From NCBI GenBank assembly GCA_944739405.2, contig OX123182.2, positions 93,798,051 through 93,862,050 of the forward strand: a stretch of 64,000 nucleotides of DNA, written 5' to 3'. The position numbers and the translations under genes were made by a program. Shown here piece after piece: positions 40,901-51,552 of the stretch. The DNA is from Euclidia mi (Eukaryota; Arthropoda; Insecta; Lepidoptera; Erebidae). Position 1 is the stretch's first letter, and every line of letters begins with the position of its first letter. The notes under the pieces were generated by a model. The model was not told the origin of the DNA. It saw only the letters and a list, made by a program, of their open reading frames with translations, and did not search any database.

Positions 40901-41514
40901 AGTATATACTGAGAGACGGTACGGTTGACATATGTCGGGCGTGTCACCGGCCCGGAGAATCTCTCAGGCATATAGTGTCCGGTTGTTCGAGTCTTGCCAA
41001 TGGTCAGTATTTGCACAGACACAACCAAGTGGCCAGGATAATCCATCAGCAACTAGCCCTTAAATATGATCTCATTGGTTCTGAGGTACCGTACTACAGA
41101 TATGTGCCCGACCCAGTTCTCGAAAATGGTCGTGCACTGTTGTACTGGGATCGGTCTATCATTACAGACAGGACTATTGTAGCCAATAAGCCTGATATTG
41201 TAGTGATAGACCGAGCAGAGCGACTCGCAATGATAGTCGATGTCACCATACCACATGACGTCAATCTCGTGAAAGCAGAAAAAGAGAAGGAAATTAAATA
41301 TTTGGACCTAGCTCACGAGATTGTCGACATGTGGGATGTGGATTCGGCCATCATTGTGCCGATAGTCGTGTCGGTGAATGGATTAATCGCCAAGAGCCTC
41401 GACCAACACCTAAAGAGGCTCGCACTAGGCAGCTGGATCAAGTCTTTGATTCAGAAGGCGGTTCTTCTCGATACGGCGCGCATCGTGAGGAAGTTCCTTT
41501 CTCTGAGGCCCTAA
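37918..41514 (+). CDS. RLE-type LINE polyprotein, copy C, intact and most divergent
   Basis: An uninterrupted 1198-codon ORF from an ATG (MLTRAKVA). It has the AT-hook (VRRRGRGRPP), a Myb-like segment beginning MRWTSSMNENVMRAYF, a reverse transcriptase with WIDYKKAYDSVP (D600), GIFQGDSLSPLWFCLALNPL and FMDDLKLF (D707, D708), the CCHC knuckle (CRACHRPGESLRHIVSGC) and the KPDIVVID endonuclease with KEIKYLDL. It differs from A and B at many amino acids in the N-terminal third and at many third codon positions, yet every catalytic block is unchanged. That pattern suggests it evolved under purifying selection as a separate subfamily. Its 3' tail borders the remaining Helitron end. Confidence 0.9.
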   Translation: MLTRAKVAAARLTPPDSSLCSASQPPPAPASALSAIAEASSSSSDEYFSPPTSPPPVRRRGRGRPPTRLGPRDPPVSNRAPATGGDVHRMRWTSSMNENVMRAYFVATEGGTNLSAYRDRMLPLFQALEPAVNVSTQRLSDQVRAIQRCRLLDDSVLERLRSDVQGSLPITFSTQPDTVVAQQQLLNPVNEEVDDETSHVSTQCNDQLRSALECAIAEYRSMDPNIRPRLPRLPMHKKNIALVSALDALLSTQFDNSENLSDTHSILYCAAVAACRVAGVKLPVNNTATRQTAAVPAWQRRIECRIAETRALIGKLSCFRMGNTRPRVMRFVTRAFAGTGISSQDYLSRVTERIDTLKQKLYAWANRIRRYKKRVDRYCLNRTFQRDERWVYRRWERPESTAGDVDGGRPDDDATNTFWRSIWSTPVNHTESDWIETVERVCEQIPTMEPISITKDDIASAVRSLPNWKSAGPDGLHNFWLKWLRSSHTCLASQFQASLELGSLPDFLTSGVTHLLHKSGSATDPKNYRPITCLPTIYKLLTSILRTKLTKHVFDNSILSVSQNGCRSGARGTKELLLIDMTISQQVRRNRKNLSTCWIDYKKAYDSVPHTWLLRVLELYKVDATLCTFLRSCMGQWRTVLRYPECRSSLGCGASIRIERGIFQGDSLSPLWFCLALNPLSTLLEASGLGYRLRRGGQVISHLLFMDDLKLFAPNKFQLTALLKVTETFSNSIRMEFGVDKCAVMHVKRGRIMESAGIQLSDSIQLRSLSPTETYKYLGMSQSLNISETDMKQTLQARFFGRLRKVLNSLLSGGNKVRACNGWAMPVLMYSFGILRWTQTELDALDRKVRSMLTASRMHHPRSSVMRLYIPRKCGGRGFLCAKTLHNREVCNLRDYFLQMSVDVHRDVVTIDTGLTPLALAKENWHKPAALSTDDRREVWKGKELHGRFYRALHDPDVNFKASIAWLRFGDLFGETEGFVCAIMDEVVMTNNYRKYILRDGTVDICRACHRPGESLRHIVSGCSSLANGQYLHRHNQVARIIHQQLALKYDLIGSEVPYYRYVPDPVLENGRALLYWDRSIITDRTIVANKPDIVVIDRAERLAMIVDVTIPHDVNLVKAEKEKEIKYLDLAHEIVDMWDVDSAIIVPIVVSVNGLIAKSLDQHLKRLALGSWIKSLIQKAVLLDTARIVRKFLSLRP

Positions 41515-41551
41515 CCACCGGTGGCTTGGTCCCTGTACCCGACACCGGTGG
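41515..41551 (+). ncRNA. 3' UTR hairpin of copy C
   Basis: CCACCGGTG (41,515-41,523) pairs perfectly with CACCGGTGG (41,543-41,551) around a 19-nt loop, directly after the stop. Confidence 0.8.
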
Positions 41552-41660
41552 GTTTCCGTGGTCCTATTTTATATAGTTAAATTTATTTTGATATATTAGG
41601 TTTAATTATGTAAAATGTGACTTTGTGAATAGTATTTAATAAAGAGAATAATAATAATAA
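41552..41660 (+). other. 3' UTR and TAA tail of copy C
   Basis: AT-rich 3' UTR ending 'gagaataataataataa', followed directly by Helitron-end sequence. Confidence 0.7.
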
Positions 41661-41679
41661 TATATTATATTAGTATAGA
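41661..41679 (-). mobile_element. Remaining Helitron 5' end beyond the LINE array
   Basis: 'tattatattagtataga' followed by T41680 matches the expected 5' terminus of the Helitron begun at 26,011 (TC on the minus strand, host T next to it). Confidence 0.65.
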
Positions 41680-42894
41680 TAAAACTCTTTGGTTATTGAG
41701 TGACATACAGAAAACTCACAGCCGAAACAACTGAGCGCTAAAAGGTGAGTTTTGGCATGACTGTTTCTTGAAGAGTGTAGAGAAGCTCTAAGGGAGTATT
41801 TTTGGAAACTCCCCTGAGGTGAAAATTCTCACGTGGTTGGAGCCAAGGACGGAGTCTAGTTAGCAATAAAATTATGTAGGAATATGTTCGTGATTAATCT
41901 GATTAATTAGTTATTTGACTAGGTTATGATCATATAGGTACCTACATACATGTAGGCGCCTTTCGTGTAAACAGTGCGACATTTGCATGTTTTCGCCGAT
42001 TCCCCAGCGCATTCATGTACACGAATGATTATTTAATTGTTAGTATCTTTTTAGCGGTATGTTCCAAAATCTATAAAATGGAATCACGACGGACTAGGAG
42101 TTGCATGCGTTTGATAACAACACGCATCTGTAAAATGGCACCATGTATTTTCCTTATGGACTGAAAATGGTTAGTTATGATCCAAATTAATTGTTATATT
42201 GACCTGTAAGTCTAGTGGTTTGGTATTATACGGACGGTTTAGTACTCCTACTTAGCCTTCTGCTTAGCAATCACGGTCACTATAAATAGTTCCATGACCT
42301 AGAATAAATCTTTGTATGATTGACACGATTATTTCAGTATGTTTAATAGTTTTCTAGTTACCATAGCACAGGCGCTGTCGGGTTCGTAGTCAGATGACCG
42401 AATTTGAGTCGTCCTAAGATATATAATCTATCAAATAAAAAGTATATTAGTTCTATGCTACAAGCGATACGAAGTCGGCTTTTCAAAATATCAAATATGT
42501 CATTACACGCATTCTAATTAATTACCTATTTAGATTTCATGAGCATCATGAACACCGCATAGTGCATAATGTGAGAAGCCATTAATGCCTAACGATAATG
42601 CACAATAGAACAATAAAGTCAGTACTACGGTTGGTCATAGTACAATTTCTGCTCAGTAATAGGTACAGTCAGCAACGTAAGTTGACGTATGTTTTTGTAA
42701 TTACTAATATCTTGAAGAATTACTAGCCGAACTTACATAAATCATAATTTATAACCGATATTCCATGATTTCGACTAGTGTCAGTTGATTGAGATGGTAC
42801 TGACGCCCTGTAACGGCTGTCTAAGATCTTCATGACAACCGGGACGGATGGCTTAACGTACTCTCTGAGGCACGGGTCAAGCGATAATTAATAA
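41680..42894. other. Unassigned DNA
   Basis: No ORF of interest. Near 42,790-42,895 there is interspersed-repeat debris related to 25,165-25,285. Confidence 0.3.
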
Positions 42895-44625
42895 TTCAAC
42901 AGACCTGAGTATTTGATATGAATTTCAACTTAATAACTCTACGCGTTCATGAGGAAAGATGTAGTAACTTATTACAATAAAAATATTTTTATTATATGAT
43001 GTAACTAAAAATTTACGTTTATGGAAAGTTTTCCTTAATCTGTGCTATAAGAAGTGACCTTGTACCAAATTTCAAGATTCTTAGTTCATGGGAAGTACCC
43101 TGTAGGCTTTGATTCCCTTGTGAGCTTCGAAAATTTGCGAGAATTTGCAACATAAACAGCATATTAGCAGTATCTTTTGATTGCGTTGGCTTAGATGTTT
43201 GATTCTGTTACAGCTTAAAGATATTATAGACTGCAGTATTTGATATGAATTTCTATTTAATACCTCAACGCGTCCATAAATGAAAGGGCTAGTAATTATA
43301 AAATTACTATTTATTTTTATTATATGATGCAACTAAAAATGTACTGTTTTCGCAATTTTTCCTTTACGTGTGCTGTAAGACGTTGGTTCGTAACAAATTT
43401 CAAGAATCTAAATTTACGGGAAGTACCATGTAGGTTTTGATTCCCATGCCAGTAGTTGCGAGTTTAAAAATATAGTAAAATTGCTGTTTTTTTTTATTGC
43501 GTTGAGATAGAAGTTTGATTTTGTTACAGCTTAATGGTATAATAGACCCGAGTATACGATATGAATTTCAATTCAATAACTTAACGCGTTCATGAGGAAA
43601 GGTGTAGTAACTTTAAAATTAATATAAATATTTTTTTAAATGATGTAACTAAAAATTTACGGTTTTCGCAATTTTACCTTTATTTGTGCTATAAGACACT
43701 GCTTCGTACCAAATTTCAAGATTTTGATTTCACGGGAAGTACCCTGTAGGTTTTGATTCCCTTGCGAGTAGTTGCGAGAAAATATGCAGCTTAAATTGCT
43801 GTTTCTTTTTATTGCGTTGACATAGAAGTTTGATTTTGTTACAGCTTCAAGGTATTATAGACTTGAGTATTTGATATGAATTTTAATTAAATAACTTTAC
43901 GTGTTCATGAGGAATGGGGTAGTAACTTTAAAATTAGTACTATTTGTTTATATGATGTAACTAAAAATTTACGGTTTTCGCAATTTTTCCTTTATTTGTA
44001 CTATAAGACATTGCTTCGTACCAAATTTTAAGATTCTGAGTTCACGGGAAGTACTCTGTTGGTTTTTAATACCTTGCGAGTAGTTGTGAGAAAACATGCG
44101 GCTTAAATTGCTGTTTCTTTTTATTGCGTTGACATAAAAGTTTGATTGTATTACAGCTTCAAGGTATTATAGACCTGAGTAGGTATTTCATATGAATTTC
44201 AATTTAATAGCTTGAGAGATCATGAGAAAATGGTAATAACTTTAAAATTATTAAAAATATTTTTATGATATGATGTAACTAATAATTTACGATTTTCGCA
44301 AATTTTCCTTTATGCATGATATAAGACATTGCTTCGGACCAAATTTCAAGATTCTGAGTTCACGGGAAGTACCCTGTAGGTTTTGAGTTTCGAATATTTG
44401 CGGAAATTTGCAGCATAAACGGCTGTATCTTTTGATTGCGTTGGCTTAGAAGTTTCATTTTTTACAGCTTCAAGGGACAGTAGATTTGACTATTCGATAT
44501 AAATTTCAGTTTGATACCTCCACGCGTTTCTGAGTAAAATGGTCTTGACAGACGGACGGACAACAAAGTGATCCTATAAGGGTTCCGTTTTTTCATTTCG
44601 AGGTACGGAACCCTAAAAAGTTAAT
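42895..44625 (+). repeat. ~315-bp tandem repeat, about 5.5 units
   Basis: Units start with 'gacctgagtatttgatatga' or variants at about 42,900, 43,229, 43,542, 43,857, 44,170 and 44,482. Each contains 'cgttcatgaggaaag', 'gatgtaactaaaaatttacg', 'gttttcgcaatttt', 'accaaatttcaagattctga' and 'gggaagtaccctgtaggttt'. The last unit is short and ends with the 'gacggacggacaacaaagtg' and 'cgaggtacggaaccctaaaa' blocks. The periods are 329, 313, 315, 313 and 312 bp. It is non-coding. Confidence 0.85.
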
Positions 44626-44669
44626 AATGCAATCATTTATAAGTAGCTGACCGAGTTGCAGCGAAGCTA

Positions 44670-45590
44670 AACTGATCTTGATTCAATTCAATTCCATTCA
44701 AAATATTTATTTGCAAGAACATGGTCCAATAGATATTACAATAGATTGGAATACAACATATTCTGCCAAAAGTGGCGTGCAAATGTATTATTATATAATG
44801 TAATTACCAATTATAATACCAATACTTATTAATATAACATTTCTAAATCCACTTATACAGTTTCGTTAATTTTACTTTCTAAGACATTTTTACCGTGTAA
44901 TCATTTTTATCTAATAATATATTGAATAATTGCTTTTTGAATAATGTCAATGGTAGATTAATGAGGTTCCGTATGGAAATGTTGGTGGTGATGATGAAGA
45001 TGCTGTTGTGTGTGTGTGGGCTCTGGAGGTCTGATTGGTTTTTGACATATTTACGCGTAGGTTATTCCGTTCTTACCAACTCATCGCATTATCTAACGCG
45101 CGAGTAACGTCATGTTTAAGGCTATCATCATTATTGCTTTTGATTAATATAGTAGTATCATCTGCGAATAATATACATTGCTTGTTTATCGCATCAGGCA
45201 GGTCGTTTATATAAAGGAGAAAGTTAAGTGGTGATAGTTTTCCACATTGTGGAGTAGGTACCATAACTGTTGTGCCTCAAGCTAGATCTATAAGATATTT
45301 GCTTAGAATTACTGGTTCTTATAATTTCTACACATTGTTGTCTTTCTGTTAGGTAGCTTTTGATCCAGCCATTACGTTACCCCATACACCGTAGGCAGAA
45401 AGCTTAGCTAATAAGGTTTCATGGCATACAAAATCAAAATTCTTCGTCATATCGAGAAAGACGCAAGCAATTTTACTTTTAAAATAAAGAGCTTCTGTTA
45501 TTTGTTTTATTAATGAAAAACAAGCTAGGGTTGTCGAAGTTTTTATATTCGGCAGGTTAAATGTACAACAAAATAACAACTAGACTATGC
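44670..45590 (-). mobile_element. 5'-truncated CR1-like LINE fragment
   Basis: A minus-strand remnant whose 3' end lies at the left with a 'gaattgaattgaatc'-type short-repeat tail (44,683-44,700). It includes a reverse transcriptase fragment with the FADD box and extends to about 45,590. Confidence 0.6.
45073..45579 (-). pseudogene. LINE reverse transcriptase fragment
   Basis: Two minus-strand frames give adjacent RT parts: 45,349-45,579 (SLIKQITEALYFKSKIACVF, LDMTKNFDFVCHETLLAKL = motif A, with the usual AFD decayed) and 45,073-45,264 (LSPLNFLLYINDLPDAINKQ and ILFADDTTILI = motifs B and C). A frame change and about 85 bp separate them. No endonuclease or ORF1 is left. The motif style (LYINDLP, FADDT) fits the CR1/Jockey group. 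Confidence 0.7.
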
Positions 45591-46280
45591 AGATCACTAG
45601 CGGTTCCGCTGGTTCATAAACAATACTTCATCAACACAAAATAACAAGAAAATGAAATAAAATCAACATTGCACACTTATATCGAAATCATTCGTACGTG
45701 CGGATAGCTCAACGGCTCCAAATTCAATATAGTTGTTGGCAATCTAATTGAGTTTTTCGTCAGAAAAAAATTGGAATACTGCCTAAAATTGGCGATAACG
45801 GACCACTCTAAACTGGAATCCCCTTTAGCAATTACAGATGGCCGAATTAATACTACATATGAAAATATGAATATATTTTAAAATTTTGAATATATTTTAA
45901 AATTTTGATTTCTTTTTCGCGTTTCATTTCTGTACGTAATCGCTTCTGTCGATTAGTTGTGAGTAAACCGGACCGATTTAACATTTGAAATACACTCAAA
46001 CTTTTGTGGGCTGTCCATAATTATACTAATGACGAAACATGGGTCATGCATACATGTAATTATTTTTTTCTTTATTTTCAAATAATTATGTGATCGAAAC
46101 CCGTAACATAGTATTGTGGATTCTAATCAACGATCGAATAAAGTTCGTTTCTCGCTAGGCTTGCCGCTTGGACTGGACTTACGATACAATTTGAATATTA
46201 CGGATAGTTAAAATCAACGTTTACTTATTCAGAAGCTATTTATATTGCGCCTAAACATCAATAATAAACATTTCCAGTAG
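45591..46280. other. Unassigned AT-rich DNA
   Basis: No recognisable ORF or repeat. Confidence 0.3.
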
Positions 46281-46375
46281 GTGAAACAAATCAGCGGCTC
46301 AAAATTGGTCTGTGTGGAGAACCTTGAGGGAGGCCTATGTCCAGCAGTGGACGTCTCTAGGCTGTCATAATGAAA
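46281..46375 (+). repeat. RTE/SINE 3'-end-like fragment
   Basis: 'gagggaggcctatgtccagc' and 'agtggacgtctctaggctg' form a widespread lepidopteran interspersed motif usually found at the 3' end of RTE-mobilised SINEs. No GAT tail remains here. Confidence 0.5.
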
Positions 46376-46619
46376 ACAAATTAAACATAGTAATTATTCA
46401 AGATAAGTTTAGTCTTCGTTTAGTAAATGAACGTCAGATATTAAGGCCAGTGTCTGATGTGGTTACAGCTCAGGTCAAACGTCTGGAGATCATTGTCTAA
46501 GCGTGAGGTTTATTATTATTGTCTCATTTAGAGACTAGTTATCGTCTGCTTATAGTTCTAAGTGCTGGGAATTACTGCAGTTATCAAGATAAGTAAGACC
46601 TTAGGTTACAGTTGGATAC

Positions 46620-46865
46620 TTATACATACATACATACATAGACTCACGCCTGTTTCCCCGAAGGGGTAGGCAGAGGCATATTAAACGCCCACTTTTCGCC
46701 AGTTTTGATCCCACGTAATAGGTGGCGAGCCTGTTGCCGCTTATCGAGATATTTTGTTTGCCAGAGCCTCGTCCGTTGATCGGCAGGTGCACCGCTTGCA
46801 GGTGAGGTTGGCTTGGGACCCTAAGTTCTTGGTGGGAACCCTATGCATCCCCTGGATGGATGGAT
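46620..46865 (+). repeat. Dispersed repeat with (CATA)n and 'cccgaagggg' core, copy 2
   Basis: The longest copy in the window: the core shared with 5548-5655, then 'gatcccacgtaataggtggc' and 'gagcctgttgccgcttatcg' and a 'ggatggatggat' microsatellite at 46,853-46,868. Confidence 0.65.
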
Positions 46866-48398
46866 GGATACTCATAGCATAAGATATGTGTCTTTAGGGG
46901 TATTATAACTATCGTGTACTGCAATTTGCTATCAAATTTATGGCTTTGTAGACAGTGCATTGTGATGGAAAACGAGCTATGTTGTATTTGCTTTTTCAAT
47001 TTTGATAGGTATTTGGCGCTATGACCAGTGACAACTTTGCACAGCTATCTACGATGTATATAACCAGGTTATACTTTTGATGTATTTTGTTGTGGGATAT
47101 TATTAAAATAATTAAAACGTAACAATATAAAGACCAGACATGAAATGATGAAATAGAGATCTGCCTGACGCGTGGTTAAAGTGCGGTAGAATAATTTAGT
47201 GCAAAAAGGGTGGCATTGGACTTTTTTACTACGACTGGTGTGCAGATTTGTTAACAACCGCTATAAATAATAGTGATAGACTTTCAAAAAAATAAAATCG
47301 CCTAAACCTACTCACACTTATCTGACCTAAGGTTATAGCCACGTTAACTTTATATGCCAAATGGTTGTAACGTGGTTTCTGGTTGGGAATGTTTCTATCA
47401 AATTTTCAAATTAAGCCGGAATCGGTTCTCTGTTGAATAAATGGTTTGCCACTATCTCGTTCAGACTTAATAATCGCGTGATACCGACGGGCATTGGCCA
47501 AGCGATATGACGGCCACGGCGTGTATTATATACGCGTATTATTGAACAGATTTCATTTTGAGGATTGAAATTATTTTCATACTTTTTGTTTTAGTTATGT
47601 CATTGATTATTTCCATACCATTAATCATCCATTCACTTAAGCAATAAATACAGATTTACATAGAAGCGCAGTTCTTAAGGATTTCGTGTGCCGATTACGA
47701 GTGGAGACTGCCAGTTTAGTTCGTAGTTGGCGCCGTTGGCAGCGCTGGCGTCGTTCTCCATATCTCTTGCTCTCGAAATTAAGATAACCAGGAGGAACAT
47801 TCGCCTCTCTTGCTCTCGAAGAGACAGCTGTCACAGCGCGACTGCCACGCGCCAAGCGGCAATTTGGGTCACAGAAAATTTGTCTGCAGAGCGGCCATAA
47901 GAAATACGCCTCTATGTAAATATCTGAGCTCTTTGACTTAAGTCATCATTTTGACGCCTGTGAACTTCAAATTTAAGGTATTTCTGTGCTAAGAATATGC
48001 GTGGAAAAGCCTTAGATTACAAGTCATGGCAGAAAAACGAGAAAATAAAACAAAAAATACTTTTAAACTTTTGCGGCTTGAACACCTTCATTTTCAAATA
48101 ATTACGCAAAATACTTCGACATTTATGTTAATCCGTTATATTTTCCAAATACAAATTGTATTTCGCATTGCAAGAATCAGAAAGTTGACTAACCGTCGCT
48201 ATAAAGGAGCTGAGAAATATGAGGGATGAATATTAATACATGGGATTACAAAAGATCTTATTACATCCATATCCCGCGGTACCACGCGCGATCAGAGAGC
48301 AATAATTAGTAAAAAGAAACGACCGCCAAGTTAAGGCATTGACTTGGACAATTTATTGAACACGAGTTAAAGTCACCCAGCTTTTCTTTATTATACTA
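46866..48398. other. Unassigned DNA
   Basis: Only small ORFs without recognisable domains. The duplicated phrase 'ctcttgctctcgaa' (47,762-47,778 and 47,806-47,820) is a short local repeat. Confidence 0.3.
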
Positions 48399-48549
48399 CT
48401 AGTGACCCGCCCCGGATTTTCTTTGAAGATTTCTTTTGAATCACTCTATCTATTAAAAATACCGATTCAAAATCCGTTGCGTAGTTTTAAAGATTTAAGA
48501 ATAGGAACAGACAGGTAGATGACAGACTTTGTTTTATACTATGTAGTGA
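48399..48549 (-). mobile_element. Short Helitron-type element (minus strand)
   Basis: Begins CTAGTGACCCGCCCC and ends 'tttatactatgtagtga' followed by T. The body has 'gaatcactctatctattaaa' and 'aaaatccgttgcgtagtttt', a very common lepidopteran mini-Helitron. Flanks A (48,398) and T (48,550) obey the A/T insertion rule. Confidence 0.6.
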
Positions 48550-51500
48550 TGATTTAATATGCTCGAGATAATTGATGATTATTTTTTACAACTATTTTGA
48601 GGTGTATTTAATAAAAATATAACTAAAAAGGTGAACTCGACTCGAATATTTTCATCTTGTTAAAATGATCGTCCAGAAGTTAAGTGGGTGCAATAAGCTC
48701 ATGAGACGAAATGAAACGCCTTCTAACTTAAGTATAAGTTTATTAAACGTGTCTTAGTTGCGTTTATAACGTATTTTAAGTAAATTGTTCATACCTATGT
48801 TGTTAAAAAGTTGCGACTTATAAAAAATATGGGTAATGGAGAATACAACGGTGTGCATAAAAATCAACCAAAACTTAGCAAAGATGTGAAAGGAGTGCTG
48901 TGTACAAGATTATAGGGTGTAACACTTCGAAAGTTGTATTCTGCATCCAAGAGGGTTGTTATGCATGTAATGTAATATAGACATAAATAAGTCAAGTGGG
49001 ACCATATGGTGACGTCATAAAGTACTTGAAGTCTAGCAAGCGCCTATCGGACCCCGTCCAGGGGCCGACAAGCCGACCGTATTTTACCGGCTCCAAACAC
49101 ATGAGCTAATACGATTAGAGATATTGAATATATTCTTGCCTTCATATGTACCATGTTCGATTATTTAATTATAGTAATGGTTTGCAGCTGTACCTAAAGT
49201 AAGAGATTCTTGTTTCAAAAACATCTGTCGCATCTGGATTGATTTGAGTGTACTAGAAGCACTTTATAAACACGAACTACACTACTACTACACGTATGGC
49301 GCGTTAAACGGCCGCCTCGCAGTGCTAAGAAGTGTTGTTGGTTCGGTGACATCGTTGGGAAATACTTTAGGTAATCCATATTTTGTTGAGTCTGGGTGTG
49401 CTTTGTATCCTTTGCGTGAGTGTTGTGAAGTTCCTCGCGTGAAACATTTATTCCTAGTGGCAATACTGAGGTTGCTACTGATTGGAAAAATATAAAAATA
49501 ACAGTAGTTCTGCTGATCACGGCCCTATTCTTAGTGAGTAAAATCGAACGCTATTTGTTTTCTCACCATGAAGAGGAAGAATTATAGCCAATTATTTGTA
49601 TATAGTAAGGTAAATTTACACATTTCTGAAAGGGTTAAATAAATAACATCGATCAATTGTTAATATGTCTGGCTGCCTATAGATGGCAACTTATAATGTC
49701 TTATCTAAATATATGCATAATAAAATATGCCCACCGGTTGTCAGATATTGCTCTAAGGTTTATAAGAAAATTATTTAAATAATTTGAAATATTCCTCCAT
49801 CTTATATTGCTGAATAAATTGTATTAAATGCGTCCAACTGTCACCGCGACGGCTGGTCAGTGCCCTAACTCATTTCAGTAATGTGCTGGAGTATCTGCGA
49901 AGCCTGAGACGACATAAGTGTTTTATAGCTCCAATGTAACCGCGTAATCTTCTTAAATAACTTGTTCAACGCCCCGCCAGAGTAGACCTCCGTATTTCTT
50001 TATAATGCTTAGAGATTTAACTCATACAGAGGTCAAATTATGCTGTTATTGTAACACCACAGCTTCGGGCCAGATAGGCCGCTCCTATTAAATTCTTATC
50101 TCATTATTATGATTAGCTGTCGCCGAGCCCAGCTCCTTTGGGTTCGGTTTTGGTTACGTAACAAAATTATTTTTTAATTTTTGAGCAAATAGTTTTGGAT
50201 ATCTTAGCTCTCGGATAGTAATTAGATTTTGGTGTCAACAGATGCGGTAATATCGTATTGAGACGGGTACACACAATTATCACGTGATAATAAGATAATA
50301 ACTGTTTAAATACGAGGAAAATGGGTGCTACCGAAAAGATATTTTTAAATAAAACACCTACAGTCGTCATTGCTACAATAACCGATTGTATTAAATACTT
50401 TACTCGCGAAAATACGATTATAGCAGGTAATTTGTTATACCTACTGTTATTAGTACACAGAGCCATGCTTAGCATGTATTTCTGTTTTAGGGTTCAAGCA
50501 ATTTATTTAAAGATAAAACTATTTATAAAAAATGTTTTCATTTTTTTGCAGATATATTACTGACATGATGACTTCTTCTTAAGTACTTACTTTATAAGTA
50601 GGTATGTCAAGCGGATCAAAACAATGTTGGAATATTTTGGTCATAATTATAATTAGCAAATTATGGAAAAACTGGATTATTAACTTGAGAATCCAAATTA
50701 TAACAATTAGCCGGGAAGAATTGACCTTACACACTATATCTTTGCACCATCTTGAAATTACCCAATAAATTTTCACATAACTTTTGTAGTATATGATACG
50801 ACAGAACTGCGTTACAGTTTATCAAAACTTCGACGACCAACACTGCGACAGTTGCAATAGATGGATTAGAATTGATCACTATGCACAGTGTATTCAACTT
50901 CTCCAGTAAACGTACGTCGTTTAAAAAGTACGTAAAATACGGTTCAAAAGCCAATTAGAATTTAGTATGAATAACATTTTATTTCGCAGTATATTGCTGT
51001 GCAAGTGTTTGAAATTCTTACCCTACATATGTGTTGTGTTCGTCAGCAATTAAATGCTGTACTCGAAATTGTAACAAATGCTACCCTTGCGTTACACACC
51101 TAGCTACGCTACGGACACATGCTACGGCTGCTACGGATATGTTACGATGAGCTGCATGTGTTACCGTAATATTTTTCTCACAAAGGTTATAATTATTTCG
51201 TTTCCAACTATTTTAGTACACGTGTTGAATGAATGTTTAGTGGATATACAAATATTTAAAGAGTGTGTTACAAGCCAGCACCAAAAGTCATTAAACACAG
51301 CCAAAGCTAAAATTCATTAAACATACCATAAAAGCTCAATTACAATTATTGTAGCCGAACGCCAAATTTTACATAGATCGCCTCTGTTAAGTAACTAATG
51401 TTATAATAAAGACATAGATATTTGTCGATGTTTTTTAGCTTTTTAATTATTTTTATATAATTAGGTATGATTTAGTATTAGAAGAATGGATTTCGCCACC

Positions 51501-51552
51501 TATTTAATGAAGGAAATGTAGTCTATGTAAAATCATGTTATATTATGTATTA
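48550..51552. other. Unassigned AT-rich DNA
   Basis: About 3 kb with only anonymous ORFs (the longest 102 codons at 50,167-50,475 and 101 codons at 49,215-49,520, both minus strand). None shows a known motif, a good start context or repeat similarity within the window. I call nothing here. Confidence 0.3.

Larger units (their letters stand above)
27286..41660 (+). mobile_element. Head-to-tail array of four TAA-targeted RLE-type LINEs
   Basis: Copy A (27,286-32,172), copy B (32,173-36,416), a 5'-truncated copy B' (36,417-37,273) and copy C (37,274-41,660) follow one another in the same orientation. Only TAA/AAT repeats separate them. The ORF order, CCHC knuckle and PD...D endonuclease match the R4/Dong group; Dong of Bombyx mori is known to insert into TAA repeats. 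A, B and C differ at many positions throughout, so they are separate insertions. B and B' are close relatives. Confidence 0.85.

Noticed and set aside
42895..44625. CRISPR-like array or centromeric satellite
   Set aside because: Units are ~315 bp, adjacent with no spacers, and few in number, and the DNA is eukaryotic. There is no evidence for a centromere.
49215..49520. 101-codon minus-strand ORF as a host gene
   Set aside because: No domain, splice signal or codon bias that could be judged by eye.
48550..51552. Several 65-102-codon ORFs on both strands
   Set aside because: Composition and lengths are as expected by chance in AT-rich DNA; no motif, repeat or neighbouring support.
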